Source: VRUG01 sp965372745 (lineage in GTDB: Bacteria; Planctomycetota; Phycisphaerae; Sedimentisphaerales; Anaerobacaceae). From it: a stretch of DNA of 64,000 nucleotides. The stretch is from contig CBDVDM010000009.1 of the NCBI GenBank assembly GCA_965372745.1, positions 1 through 64,000 on the forward strand, given 5' to 3'. This document shows, in pieces, positions 1-8,499 of the stretch (position 1 is its first letter; every line of letters begins with the position of its first letter). The position numbers were made by a program, and so were the translations under genes. The notes beneath the pieces are model-generated. The model worked only from the letters and a program-made list of their open reading frames with translations, had not been told where the DNA came from and made no database searches.

Positions 1-398
1 ACATATCGACAAAAAAACAAAATCATCTTTGAACTATAATTGCGACACAGCCTGGAAGCGAAGCAATCTCTCTTTTTGTCATTCCTGCGAAAGCAGAACA
101 ATTCGTCGTTAATTGCCCGATGTCTTCTCGGAATCTCTCTTTCTGTCTTTAGGTTTAGCCCCGTCATCAAGATGGCGGGGTTTCTCCATTTCGATTAGCC
201 CCAGTACCTGTGGCTGGGGTTCTGTCATTGCGAGCGCAGCGCGGCAATCTCGTTTTTCATTGCCCGACGCCTTCTCAGAATACATGCTCCATTTTTCCTT
301 GATTTCCACCAATATACAGGTTCTAATATGCCCCATAATAAAGAGCGAAAATTTAAGGGTAAAATAGTAATTAGTGTACTTAGATGGGAGATATTGTT
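1..398. repeat. Repeat-rich spacer upstream of the Z1 gene
   Basis: No convincing gene is seen here. The stretch is a mosaic of short repeats. A GTCATT...AATCTC unit lies at 223-252, a partial unit at 55-70, and a GTCATTCCTGCGAAAGCAG unit at 76-95. A 23-bp direct repeat beginning ATTGCCCGA occurs at 112-134 and 259-281 with three mismatches. Two hairpins, CCCCGTCAT/ATGGCGGGG near 158-183 and CCCCAG/CTGGGG near 200-220, share TTAGCC and GGTT flanks with hairpins near 46.2 and 60.4 kb. The small open frames across this region read through the repeats and are not supported as genes. Confidence 0.6.
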
Positions 399-2540
399 AT
401 GCCAAAATTTTATGAATTGTTTTGTAATGACAGAGGATATGATGAAAACTCAAAAAAATGCATCGAAAATACTGTTTCAAACTTACAAAGACAGGAAACA
501 AATGTAAAAAAACCAGGGATGCTTCTTGGAAAAATACAAAGTGGCAAAACTCGAATGTATATTGGCATCATAGCTTTATCATTTGATAAAGGTTATGACA
601 TGGCAATTATATTAACAAAAGGTACAAAAGCCTTAGCTGAACAAACATATAAAAGACTTGATATGGATTTTGAAACTTTAATCGAAGAAGATTATGTTAA
701 ACTATATGATATTATGTACCTTCCAGAAGAACTCACGGCTTACGTGAGAAATAAAAAATTAATTATTATTGTAAAAAAACAGAAAGACAACTTAAATCAT
801 TTAGTAGATTTGTTTAATAGATATCCAGATTTAAAGACCAAAAAATTATTAATAATAGACGATGAAGCCGATTATGCGAGCGTAGGTTTTCGTCGAAATA
901 CAAAAAAACTTGATGATGTTTCGATAAATATAATTGCAGATAAAGTGAATAAACTCCGAGATTATGGAGTCAAATGTGATTTTCTACAAGTAACTGCAAC
1001 ACCATATTCACTATACTTACAACCAGAAACAGTTCAATTAAATGGTGAGGTATATAACCCCATTCGTCCGGTATTTACAGAACTAGTTCCAATCCATGAT
1101 AAATATATTGGAAGTGAATTCTATTTTGAGGAGAGTGAAATTCAAGATTCGATTCCATCTTGTCTTCATATAGATGTTCCTGAAAAAGAATTAGGGGTGT
1201 TGGGACAAATTGATCAACGTTATATACATAATATTGGCACAACACCTAATTTGCAGATATTTCGCAATTTTATCACCAATTTTATTGTTGGTGGAGTAAT
1301 ACGAAGAATTCAAGAACATCCAAGAAATTATAAATGCAGTTTCATTATGCATATTGAAAAATCAAAAGAAAAACACGAGTGGCAAATAGCATTAACTAAA
1401 GCTTTTATAAACAAACTTCAATCTTTTGCAAGGGTGGATGAAAACTGCTTAAAAAAGGAAGTTCTGCAATCAATATCTGATTTACAACAATCATCGTTTG
1501 AAAATACCAAATTGGATAAGTCTCATATTTACAATGAAGTCAAAAAAACTTTATTAGAAGGTTACATTGGAATTTCGAAAATAAATTCTGATCAAGAAAT
1601 AACCTCTCTTTTAGACAAGAAAGGCCAGTTAAGACTTGAGAATCCCTTCAATATTTTTATCGGGGGACAGATTCTTGATCGTGGCATAACGGTTGAAAAC
1701 TTGATCGGTTTTTTTTATGGAAGAAATCCAAGAAATTTCCAATTGGATACAGTTCTTCAACATTCAAGAATGTATGGAGCTAGGTCAAAAAAAGATTTAT
1801 GTGTTACTCGGTTTTATACTTCTGCGAGAATATATGACGCTATGAAAAAAATGCATTTCATTGACAGTTCTCTCAGAAAAGCCTTTGAAAAAGGTGAACA
1901 TGAAGATGGGGTAGTTTTCTTATTAAGAGATGAGACTGGTCAAGTAAAACACTGTGCTCCAAATAAAATTCTGATAAGTTCAACTGAAACAATTCGTCCA
2001 TTTAGAAGACTTCTGCCTCGTGGAATGCAAACTGGAACTAAAACAGCTATTCTAAAAACTAATAATGAAATAGAAAAAATATTAAATCATTACCATAAAG
2101 ATCGCGATCCAAATGAACCTTTTTTAATAGACTCCAAAGACGCTGAAATAATTTTAAAAAAAATATCATCTACATATTTGTATGAAGACCATTACGAAAA
2201 TGTTAATTATAAATGGGATGTATTGACAACTATTGCTGTTATTAAGAAACTTACAACCGGATTAAAGGACTCTTCACTTGAAAGTAAATTATATTGTGTT
2301 GTGAAAAAAAATCGTAATAGTAGCCGAAAAAAAATGAATGGAGCCTTTTATGACGCACCTGATGATGGCAAAATAGACATTCCCCTAGCTAAAAAAGTAG
2401 CCAAAAAGATTCCTTGTTTACAATTATTTTATCAGAATGGACGTAAAGAAAATGGATGGCGAGATGCACCTTTTTGGTGGCCTGTTCTTATGTGTCCTGA
2501 AAATATAAAAACACATGTTTTTGCTTCAAAAACAATTTGA
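399..2540 (+). CDS. Z1-domain superfamily II helicase-like protein, orphan
   Basis: A 713-residue protein with a Walker A motif (GKIQSGKT, about residues 44-51), a DDEAD box (about 154-158), a TATPY motif (about 199-203) and a late block GGQILDRGIT (about 422-431) followed by DTVLQHSRMYGAR (about 450-462). The last two blocks are typical of the Z1 domain, a helicase-related module described with MORC-type ATPases and endonucleases in restriction-like systems. The ATG at 399 is chosen over 384 because GGGAGA lies about 8 bases upstream of it. The gene is visibly more AT-rich than the housekeeping genes around it and has repeats on both sides. No methylase, MORC ATPase or separate nuclease gene is adjacent. 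This suggests a transferred defence gene or the remnant of a larger cassette. The family call is firm; the role in defence is inferred. Confidence 0.85.
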   Translation: MPKFYELFCNDRGYDENSKKCIENTVSNLQRQETNVKKPGMLLGKIQSGKTRMYIGIIALSFDKGYDMAIILTKGTKALAEQTYKRLDMDFETLIEEDYVKLYDIMYLPEELTAYVRNKKLIIIVKKQKDNLNHLVDLFNRYPDLKTKKLLIIDDEADYASVGFRRNTKKLDDVSINIIADKVNKLRDYGVKCDFLQVTATPYSLYLQPETVQLNGEVYNPIRPVFTELVPIHDKYIGSEFYFEESEIQDSIPSCLHIDVPEKELGVLGQIDQRYIHNIGTTPNLQIFRNFITNFIVGGVIRRIQEHPRNYKCSFIMHIEKSKEKHEWQIALTKAFINKLQSFARVDENCLKKEVLQSISDLQQSSFENTKLDKSHIYNEVKKTLLEGYIGISKINSDQEITSLLDKKGQLRLENPFNIFIGGQILDRGITVENLIGFFYGRNPRNFQLDTVLQHSRMYGARSKKDLCVTRFYTSARIYDAMKKMHFIDSSLRKAFEKGEHEDGVVFLLRDETGQVKHCAPNKILISSTETIRPFRRLLPRGMQTGTKTAILKTNNEIEKILNHYHKDRDPNEPFLIDSKDAEIILKKISSTYLYEDHYENVNYKWDVLTTIAVIKKLTTGLKDSSLESKLYCVVKKNRNSSRKKMNGAFYDAPDDGKIDIPLAKKVAKKIPCLQLFYQNGRKENGWRDAPFWWPVLMCPENIKTHVFASKTI

Positions 2541-3144
2541 GAATTCTCTGTATCCTCGGTGCCCTGTGTGGCTAAAATAAATCTGTGTCAATCCTGTCTA
2601 AAAAAAACTTTGTGTCCTTCGTGTTCTCTGCTGGAGCGCAGCGCAAGTCCCGTCCGCCGCAGGAGGATCGGGATGGCTGATTTTCAGTTGACTTTTCTTT
2701 GAAAATCTGATATAATGTTGCAGGTTTGTCAAAAATAAACCGAAATCATCCGAAGGATGAGTAAGATTCGCCGCAAGGAGAACCCAAGGCGGACCCGCCA
2801 GTTTGCAAGCAAGCAAACGCTCAACCGCCAGCAGGCAAAGACTTCTAATTCGTAAATGGTCAATAATCAATAGTAAATCCAGAGGATTTCGGAAATAGTA
2901 AATGGTCAATAGTCAATTGTAAATCCCGATGCCTTTTCGGTAAAGCAAACCCAATTTAAGAATTGCTAAAATGAACCTAAACACCTATTCAATAACCGAT
3001 TACAAACAAAAACACCTTTTCGCCGAAATGAAAAACAAAGCCAAGCAAAGCCAATTTTACTCGTTATTTTGTAAAAATGGAGCATCACGAATGAGCACAC
3101 TTGAAGTGATAAGTTTAGAATGTACAATAGATAATTAGATAATT
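2541..3144. repeat. Repeat-rich spacer between the Z1 gene and nnrE
   Basis: No gene is supported in these 600 bases. From about 2610 to 2678 lies a copy of a repeat that reads TGTGTCCTTCGTGTTCTCTG and continues through CTGGAGCGCAGCG into a CCCG...CGGGATGG block. A second copy lies on the other strand near 30.81-30.87 kb. A degenerate relative of the 'ctctgtg...ctctgtggctaaa' family lies at about 2544-2577. From 2846 to 2935 there are several 'agtaaatggtcaatagtcaa'-type near-tandem units. The 103-codon minus-strand frame at 2598-2909 is built from these repeats and is not credited as a gene. Confidence 0.6.
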
Positions 3145-3852
3145 ATGAAAAAGTATTCACCGGATAAAAAATGTATTGTCATGACCAACAGCCAGGTGCG
3201 CGCATTTGATAGCTGGGCGATAAACGAGCTGGGCATAGCCGGTGTCGTTTTAATGGAAAATGCCGGTAGAAGCTGTGCCGAACTTATCAGGGAAAAACTT
3301 TCAGATATTGCAAAACCAAAGGTTTGCATATTCTGCGGTACGGGAAATAATGGCGGTGATGGCTATGTGATTGCAAGGCACTTGCTAAACAGCGGCTTTG
3401 AAGTAACTGTTGTAATCATCGGCGACTGCGAAAAAATCAAAGGCGATGCCTTAATAAACCTGAAATTGTTGGAACGTATGGGCCAGCCGATTGAGAAGTT
3501 TGACCTTAATATTTCTGATATTGCCTGTAAAATCAAAGCCTATGCTGGAGACGCTCATATGCTCGTGGACGCTCTTTTTGGGACGGGATTAAGAGGCCAG
3601 CTAAAGGCTGAATATATTGAACTGATACAATGTATTAACGAACAGAAGTGCCCGATTCTGGCTGTTGATATTCCATCCGGTTTGGATTGTGATACGGGCA
3701 TGCCTCTCGGAGCAGCTGTTAAGGCAGCCTGTACTGTAACCTTTGTTGCTGTCAAAACAGGCTTTACACTGGCAAATACCGCCATCAAATACACAGGTGA
3801 GATTTTTGTAGCTTCTATTGGTATTGAACCTTCTAAAGCGAATTTAATCTAA
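3145..3852 (+). CDS. nnrE: NAD(P)H-hydrate epimerase (YjeF N-terminal family)
   Basis: A 235-residue protein covering the YjeF N-terminal domain only. It interconverts the R and S forms of hydrated NAD(P)H so that the dehydratase can repair them. The phosphate-binding FCGTGNNGGDGYVIARHL segment (near residue 63), the DALFGTGLRG block and DIPSGLDCDTG are all typical. The carbohydrate-kinase-like NnrD dehydratase half, often fused to it, is absent and must be encoded elsewhere. No strong ribosome binding site precedes either the ATG at 3145 or the in-frame ATG at 3181, so the start is uncertain by 12 codons. The 3' end overlaps the convergent gene by 9 bases. Confidence 0.9.
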   Translation: MKKYSPDKKCIVMTNSQVRAFDSWAINELGIAGVVLMENAGRSCAELIREKLSDIAKPKVCIFCGTGNNGGDGYVIARHLLNSGFEVTVVIIGDCEKIKGDALINLKLLERMGQPIEKFDLNISDIACKIKAYAGDAHMLVDALFGTGLRGQLKAEYIELIQCINEQKCPILAVDIPSGLDCDTGMPLGAAVKAACTVTFVAVKTGFTLANTAIKYTGEIFVASIGIEPSKANLI

Positions 3853-5280
3853 AAATGCACCAGCTTTACCTGACTGTGTTTTGTAGCCGATGAAATAAAG
3901 AAATCTTTCATAATTAAATACCGGAATAGACAGGTCATTGGCGAGATCGCGCATTTGTTTATAATGGGACAGCCTCTTTATAGACTGCTCATATTTTTCC
4001 ATTGCCAGCGGATACATTTCCATCTCTTCGAATGTTGGTCTTTTACTGACTTCAGGAGCCTTGCCGAGAATTAGAAAATCAGTTTCAGTGGAAACCGAGT
4101 CGGCAACTCTTGCGCCCCAGTTTTCTACGAGAGCTATTATTTTTTCCGTAGCATTGAAGTCAGTATTTCCGTCGTTGTCAATATCGAATTCGCCGGCTAC
4201 AACAAATTCGTTTGTTTTATCACTGTCCCAGATTAGATTTGCGACATTATCGTTTAGGATAACTGGGTTTTTAAATTTTGAATATGTAATTCGAGCAACT
4301 GATGTGTTTTTCTCAATGCGTAAGACTTCGATTTCAGCCTTTCCTTTGCCGTCCCTTGGTATAGGCTGGCTGCTGTCATAGACTGTAAAAGTTAAGCCTT
4401 TGTAGACACCCTCGTCACTGCCGATATTAAGGTGCACGATTTTGGTATAGTCGTCAATGAGTATGATTTTGCCGTCAGATTCGAAGGCAGCTACCTCAAT
4501 ATCAGGCGGAGGCACAAGTTTAGCGAGCTTGCCCTGTGCACGCCTCATCCTCTTGTCGGCCATTTTATATCTTGCCTCTGTCTCCAGGAGCTGGTCTTTC
4601 AGCTCTTTAAGTTTGGCCCTTTCTTCATCCAGTTGTGCTGTAAGTGTTTGAACCTGCTGTTCCGATGTTTGTTCCATCAGGTTCTTAAGTTCATTATATT
4701 GTGCCTTGATTTCTTTGACCTGCTGTTGATATTTCCCCTTTTCTGCTAACAGTTTTTCCTCTTTTTCAAAATTAACTTTTCTTGTCTCATCGAATTCGCT
4801 GCGCAACTGTTCAAGTTGCTCCGTCAGGGCAAGTTCAGCTTTTTCAGTATCATCGAGTAACGCTTTTATATCTTCTATTGTTGTAATGAGTCCGTTTTCA
4901 GTTGCGATGTTTTCTGAGGCTAACGCATTCAGTAAAGCTGTAGTTTTGCTGTTGACATTTTCAACTTTGGCTTCTGCCGAGGTGTCCTCAATCGGACCTC
5001 CAACTATCGAAGTGACCATATCGTCAAGGTAACTTACAGCTGTACCAAGCCCGCTTTTACCGCGTGGGATAGTTCCTACTATTTTCCCGAGTCCCTTTCG
5101 CTGTTCAGAGGGACTGAAGATTTTGTCGAGTTGTTTTTTGGCATTATCAGCGATATCTCTTTGCCTCTCGAACTGAACATAGTAGATAACTGCCAGTATT
5201 GTTGTGACCATAAAAAGTCCAACAAAGGTTATCAGCGTATAAAGCATAGCGTTAGTTTGAGGTCTTTTGCCTGCTGGCAT
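3844..5280 (-). CDS. Membrane-anchored coiled-coil protein with BRCT-like C-terminal domain
   Basis: A 478-residue protein with three recognisable parts. A single hydrophobic segment lies at about residues 13-35 and should anchor it in the inner membrane. A long charged region from about 140 to 255 is rich in heptad-like leucine and glutamate and should form coiled coil. After a beta-rich stretch (about 257-335, with the LNIGSDEGVYKGLTFTVYD pattern seen in planctomycete envelope proteins), residues about 358-466 resemble a BRCT fold: FVVAGEFD, then IIALVENWGARVADSVSTET, then DFLILGKAP, and finally LANDLSIPVFNYERFLYFI. The BRCT assignment rests on pattern matching by eye. A clear AAGGAG precedes the ATG. 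It is monocistronic and convergent with nnrE. Its function is unknown. Confidence 0.75.
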   Translation of the reverse strand: MPAGKRPQTNAMLYTLITFVGLFMVTTILAVIYYVQFERQRDIADNAKKQLDKIFSPSEQRKGLGKIVGTIPRGKSGLGTAVSYLDDMVTSIVGGPIEDTSAEAKVENVNSKTTALLNALASENIATENGLITTIEDIKALLDDTEKAELALTEQLEQLRSEFDETRKVNFEKEEKLLAEKGKYQQQVKEIKAQYNELKNLMEQTSEQQVQTLTAQLDEERAKLKELKDQLLETEARYKMADKRMRRAQGKLAKLVPPPDIEVAAFESDGKIILIDDYTKIVHLNIGSDEGVYKGLTFTVYDSSQPIPRDGKGKAEIEVLRIEKNTSVARITYSKFKNPVILNDNVANLIWDSDKTNEFVVAGEFDIDNDGNTDFNATEKIIALVENWGARVADSVSTETDFLILGKAPEVSKRPTFEEMEMYPLAMEKYEQSIKRLSHYKQMRDLANDLSIPVFNYERFLYFIGYKTQSGKAGAFLD

Positions 5281-5449
5281 TGTAAAAACTCCTTAGAAAT
5301 ATGGTAAAAATCAATAATTAGGGCGATTTAGATAGTGCATTATCGTCGGAATAGCCTTCTAAGTCAATAAAAAAACAGCTTTAGAGTTCTTGTGTGGCTG
5401 TAAACAGGCAAATTGGGCATTTGGCAGCGACTTAATAGGACGATAAGAC

Positions 5450-6124
5450 TCACAGAACAGTCGGTAATTGCCCGAAGCTGTGTATTACATATTGCGGCTT
5501 TGCATTGGGGTCAGGAGAGGTTGACATATGAATATGTGCGGGGCGAATAAGTTTGATGGTTCTAATGCCCAGCTTATTAGGCGCAATAAAGTCTTTTACT
5601 TCATTGTCAGCTATATAGACCATCTGTTGTGGTTCGACGTTCAAACTTTCCATTATTTTCTCAAAACCAACCGGTGATGGCTTCCAGAATTCTCTGCCAA
5701 GTTCTTCCGTATAAACTATGAATTTAAAATATTTTTCAATTCCTAAGGCCTGGACCTTTAACCTTTGCGCCGGCAAAAAGCCGTCAGTCAGCATTGCGAG
5801 AGTATAGTTGCCGCTTAATTTCCTGAGAACATCTGCAGAATCATCAGGCAAGCTCAGTTTTGGTTCATGGTTGCGGTAAACAGTAATCAGTTCCCCAATC
5901 AACTTATCGTCGTAAGAAATGTTAAGCTCATCAAGTGCAGTATTAAATGTTTTGGTATGATTGCCGGAAGTGAATTGCCGCCAGAGGATATTGAAGAGTT
6001 GTTCTTTAGAGGCCGAGCTGACTTTGTTTGCTAAAAACCCTGCCGCGCTGTCAAAACCGCTTCTGCAGTACTCGATCTCATCGTAAAGAGTATCATCTAA
6101 ATCAAAAACAACTGTTGTTATCAT
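5450..6124 (-). CDS. HAD-superfamily hydrolase (phosphatase-like)
   Basis: A 224-residue haloacid-dehalogenase-type hydrolase. The nucleophile motif FDLDDTLYDE lies at residues 7-16 (Asp8 and Asp10), motif II is LTDGF, and motif IV is the ADNEVKDF block with a following LGIRTIKL strand. The helical cap inserted after motif I resembles that of pyrimidine 5'-nucleotidase and YjjG-like enzymes, which would make it a small-molecule phosphatase; the substrate cannot be read from sequence. It is divergent from the UbiA-family prenyl-phosphate enzyme at 6285, which leaves a possible but unproven pathway link. Confidence 0.85.
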   Translation of the reverse strand: MITTVVFDLDDTLYDEIEYCRSGFDSAAGFLANKVSSASKEQLFNILWRQFTSGNHTKTFNTALDELNISYDDKLIGELITVYRNHEPKLSLPDDSADVLRKLSGNYTLAMLTDGFLPAQRLKVQALGIEKYFKFIVYTEELGREFWKPSPVGFEKIMESLNVEPQQMVYIADNEVKDFIAPNKLGIRTIKLIRPAHIHMSTSPDPNAKPQYVIHSFGQLPTVL

Positions 6125-6284
6125 GTTAGAAATCCCATACTATAATGTCGCTATGGACTTTTGGCCGGACAGAGTTAATGTACACATTCTCAGCTCAAAT
6201 GTCGATATTTTAATATGTGAAGTTTTTGACGGTTTGTGACGCATATTAAGATGTAAAAATGTCCCTGCATGGAAAGGACAGATT

Positions 6285-7199
6285 ATGAAATTTTTCGAGA
6301 TAATGAGGCCATCACATTGGACTAAAAATGTGTTTGTTTTTGCCGCTCTTATATTTGGGAAAAAACTTTTTGGCCCTGTTGACGATGTCCTGATTGCTGT
6401 AGGCAGTGCGTTTGGTGCGTTTCTTTGCTTTTCTTTAGCGGCATCGGGTATTTATATAGTCAATGACATAATTGACCGCAAAACAGACCGGCTTCATCCC
6501 GAAAAATCCAAAAGACCGATTGCATCAGGAGATATCACAATTGCATCCGGCGCTATTTTAGCTGTCCTGTGTCTTTTATCTGCTATGGTTGGCAGCTTCC
6601 TGCTTGCCCGCTCATTGGCATTTATCATTCTGATGTATATTGTCTTGATGATATTCTACTCGGTCCTGTTTAAAAAGATGATGATTCTGGATTGTATAGT
6701 TATATCCATAGGTTTTTGCCTGCGAGCGGTTGCCGGTGCTGTCGTAGTTGGAGTTGACATCTCCCCCTGGCTGATTATTTGTACATTTGCATTATGTTTG
6801 TTTTTAGGCTTCAGCAAACGTCGAAGCGAAATAGCACAGTTAGGCGAGAATAGCGAGTTGTTCCGCAAAACATTAGCCGGTTATACCCCGGAGCTTTTAG
6901 CTCATATGCTGGATGTCACCAGCGGCCTGGCTATCGTATGTTTCCTGCTTTATGCCACAGACGACAGAACCATAAGACTTTTTGGTACCAACAATCTTGT
7001 TTTCACTACACCGCTGGTTCTATACTGTGTTTTCCGTTTTAGCGCTTTAATACAAAAGGGCAGTTTCTCCGGCCCGGTTCAGCTTATTACAAGAGACCTT
7101 CTATTCCAAATCGGAGCTGCTTTTTGGGTTCTGTCCTGCATTGGAATTATTTATGCAAACAGGCTCGGTATAAGTTTTAGTTCGATTTGGGCTTATTGA
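6285..7199 (+). CDS. UbiA-family prenyltransferase, decaprenyl-phosphate phosphoribosyltransferase-like
   Basis: A 304-residue integral membrane protein with about eight or nine hydrophobic segments. The signature NDIIDRKTDRLHPEKSKRPI followed by ASG is the aspartate-rich prenyl-phosphate site as found in 5-phosphoribosyl-1-pyrophosphate:decaprenyl-phosphate transferases rather than quinone enzymes. The N-terminal MRPSHWTKNVFVFAAL block is also typical of that group. The expected reaction transfers 5-phosphoribose to a polyprenyl phosphate, giving a precursor for arabinose-type lipid donors. GGAAAGGA precedes the ATG. The partner epimerases (DprE1/DprE2) are not in the window, so the cellular product is open. 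Confidence 0.82.
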   Translation: MKFFEIMRPSHWTKNVFVFAALIFGKKLFGPVDDVLIAVGSAFGAFLCFSLAASGIYIVNDIIDRKTDRLHPEKSKRPIASGDITIASGAILAVLCLLSAMVGSFLLARSLAFIILMYIVLMIFYSVLFKKMMILDCIVISIGFCLRAVAGAVVVGVDISPWLIICTFALCLFLGFSKRRSEIAQLGENSELFRKTLAGYTPELLAHMLDVTSGLAIVCFLLYATDDRTIRLFGTNNLVFTTPLVLYCVFRFSALIQKGSFSGPVQLITRDLLFQIGAAFWVLSCIGIIYANRLGISFSSIWAY

Positions 7200-7232
7200 G
7201 TTATTAACACTAACAGATAAAAGAGATTTATT

Positions 7233-7952
7233 ATGGCTGAAGAGAGATTACAAAAGGTTTTAGCTGCCGCCGGTTTAGGCTCGCGCAGAAAATGTGAAGA
7301 GCTTATACTTGAAGGTGTTGTACGCGTCAACCGGAAAGTTGTGGACAAACTGCCTGTTTTTGTTGACGCTGAAAAAGATATTGTAACCGTAAACGGCAAA
7401 AGAATTCGTGCTGAAGATAAAGTCTATTATCTTTTGAACAAATCCAAAGGGGTTATTTGTACTAATGCTGACCCGCAGGGCAGAAGAAAAGCTATCGATG
7501 TGGTTAAATCGGATAAGCGGATTTTCTGTGTCGGCAGGCTTGATATTGATACTGCAGGCCTGATTATTCTTACCAATGACAGTGAATTGACAAATCGGCT
7601 TACACATCCAAAATTCGAACTGCCGAAAACTTATGTTGCACAGATCAAGGGTATGGTTGATGGAACGTCTGTCGAAAAACTTAAAAAAGGTGTTTGGCTG
7701 GCAGAAGGAAAGACCGGCAGGGCGGCGGTGAAGATACTTAAGCGAAGCCATAGAGAATCCGCTCTTGAAATCACTGTGCGACGTGGTATGAATCGCCAGG
7801 TTCGAAGAATGTTGGCAAAAACAGGGCTGAAAGTCAAATCATTGAGAAGAACTAAAATCGGCAAAATCAATGATAGAGGTATTGGCGTTGGGAAATTTAG
7901 AACCTTAACTAAAGCTGAAGTCATATATCTCAAAAAGGTGACAGTTACTTAA
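7233..7952 (+). CDS. Pseudouridine synthase, RsuA/RluB family
   Basis: A 239-residue protein with an N-terminal S4 RNA-binding domain (about residues 4-60, ERLQKVLAAAGLGSRRKCEE) and a catalytic domain with GRLDIDTAGLIILTND, where Asp104 is the expected catalytic aspartate. It converts uridine to pseudouridine in rRNA. The family cannot be split surely between RluB (23S), RluF and RsuA (16S) by eye; RluB-like is the best guess. The ATG follows the UbiA gene by 33 bases with a weak AAGAGA upstream. A short ATGACAG/CTGTCAT hairpin at 7964-7980 follows the stop but lacks a T tract. Confidence 0.88.
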   Translation: MAEERLQKVLAAAGLGSRRKCEELILEGVVRVNRKVVDKLPVFVDAEKDIVTVNGKRIRAEDKVYYLLNKSKGVICTNADPQGRRKAIDVVKSDKRIFCVGRLDIDTAGLIILTNDSELTNRLTHPKFELPKTYVAQIKGMVDGTSVEKLKKGVWLAEGKTGRAAVKILKRSHRESALEITVRRGMNRQVRRMLAKTGLKVKSLRRTKIGKINDRGIGVGKFRTLTKAEVIYLKKVTVT

Positions 7953-8069
7953 CTCTTCTCGAAATGACAGAAGCTGTCATCGACAGGTGTGAAAAAGTTG
8001 CTTGAATATAGGTTGTTTAGCCAAAGAAAGCGTGTTTTTTGGTTCAGACTAATAAGTTGCGATTTATTC

Positions 8070-8097
8070 TTGCAATTCTTCCGCAAGTCAATATAAT
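8070..8097 (+). promoter_or_regulatory. Sigma-70-type promoter for rpmB and gatC
   Basis: TTGCAA at 8070-8075 and a perfect TATAAT at 8092-8097 are separated by 16 bases and lie about 60 bases upstream of the rpmB start codon. This is one of the clearest housekeeping promoters in the window. Confidence 0.7.
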
Positions 8098-8155
8098 GAT
8101 TTGTTTTCAAGGCAATAGGAATTAAAATTTAGCCGGATAGAACAGGAGCAAGCAG

Positions 8156-8422
8156 ATGTCCAGGGTATGTCAATTTACAGGCAAGCGCACCATCGCAGGT
8201 AGAAGTATTGCACGGCGCGGTAAAGCCAAGTATCTTGGTGGTGTCGGCAGGAAAGTTACCGGCATTACAAAGAGAAAGTTTAAGCCGAATATTCAAAAGG
8301 TAAGAGCGATTATCGACGGCAAAATCTGCAGGATAAAAGTTTCTGCGAAGGCTATACGTATGGGTCTGATACAAAAACCGCCAAAGCGAAATTATACACC
8401 CGCCCAAAAAGAAGCTGGTTAA
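8156..8422 (+). CDS. rpmB: 50S ribosomal protein L28
   Basis: An 88-residue protein. It has the L28 N-terminus MSRVCQFTGKRTIAGRSI with the R(A)RRGKA basic stretch and the conserved KVRAIIDGKICRIKVSAKA segment before a basic tail. It binds 23S rRNA in the large subunit. It lacks the multi-cysteine zinc-ribbon variant seen in some L28 proteins, having a single cysteine near the start. AACAGGAGCA supplies a good ribosome binding site. It has its own promoter and terminator, so it is probably transcribed largely alone with read-through into gatC. Confidence 0.95.
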   Translation: MSRVCQFTGKRTIAGRSIARRGKAKYLGGVGRKVTGITKRKFKPNIQKVRAIIDGKICRIKVSAKAIRMGLIQKPPKRNYTPAQKEAG

Positions 8423-8451
8423 AAAGCGTTTTTCTTGTTGAATTTTTTCAA

Positions 8452-8479
8452 AGCGAGGCGGGTTTTGGCCTCGCTTTTT
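8452..8479 (+). terminator. Intrinsic terminator after rpmB
   Basis: AGCGAGGC (8452-8459) and GCCTCGCT (8468-8475) form a perfect 8-bp GC-rich stem with an 8-base loop, ending in a run of five T. It sits 30 bases after the rpmB stop and just before gatC, so gatC expression would depend on read-through or a promoter not recognised here. Confidence 0.85.
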
Positions 8480-8499
8480 GTTTACCCGGGGAAAGAATA

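Noticed and set aside
2598..2909. 103-codon minus-strand frame
   Set aside because: Made entirely of interspersed repeats; no ribosome binding site or family pattern.
8452..8479. Ribosomal-protein leader or riboswitch for gatC
   Set aside because: A simple terminator hairpin after rpmB explains it; no conserved aptamer pattern is visible.
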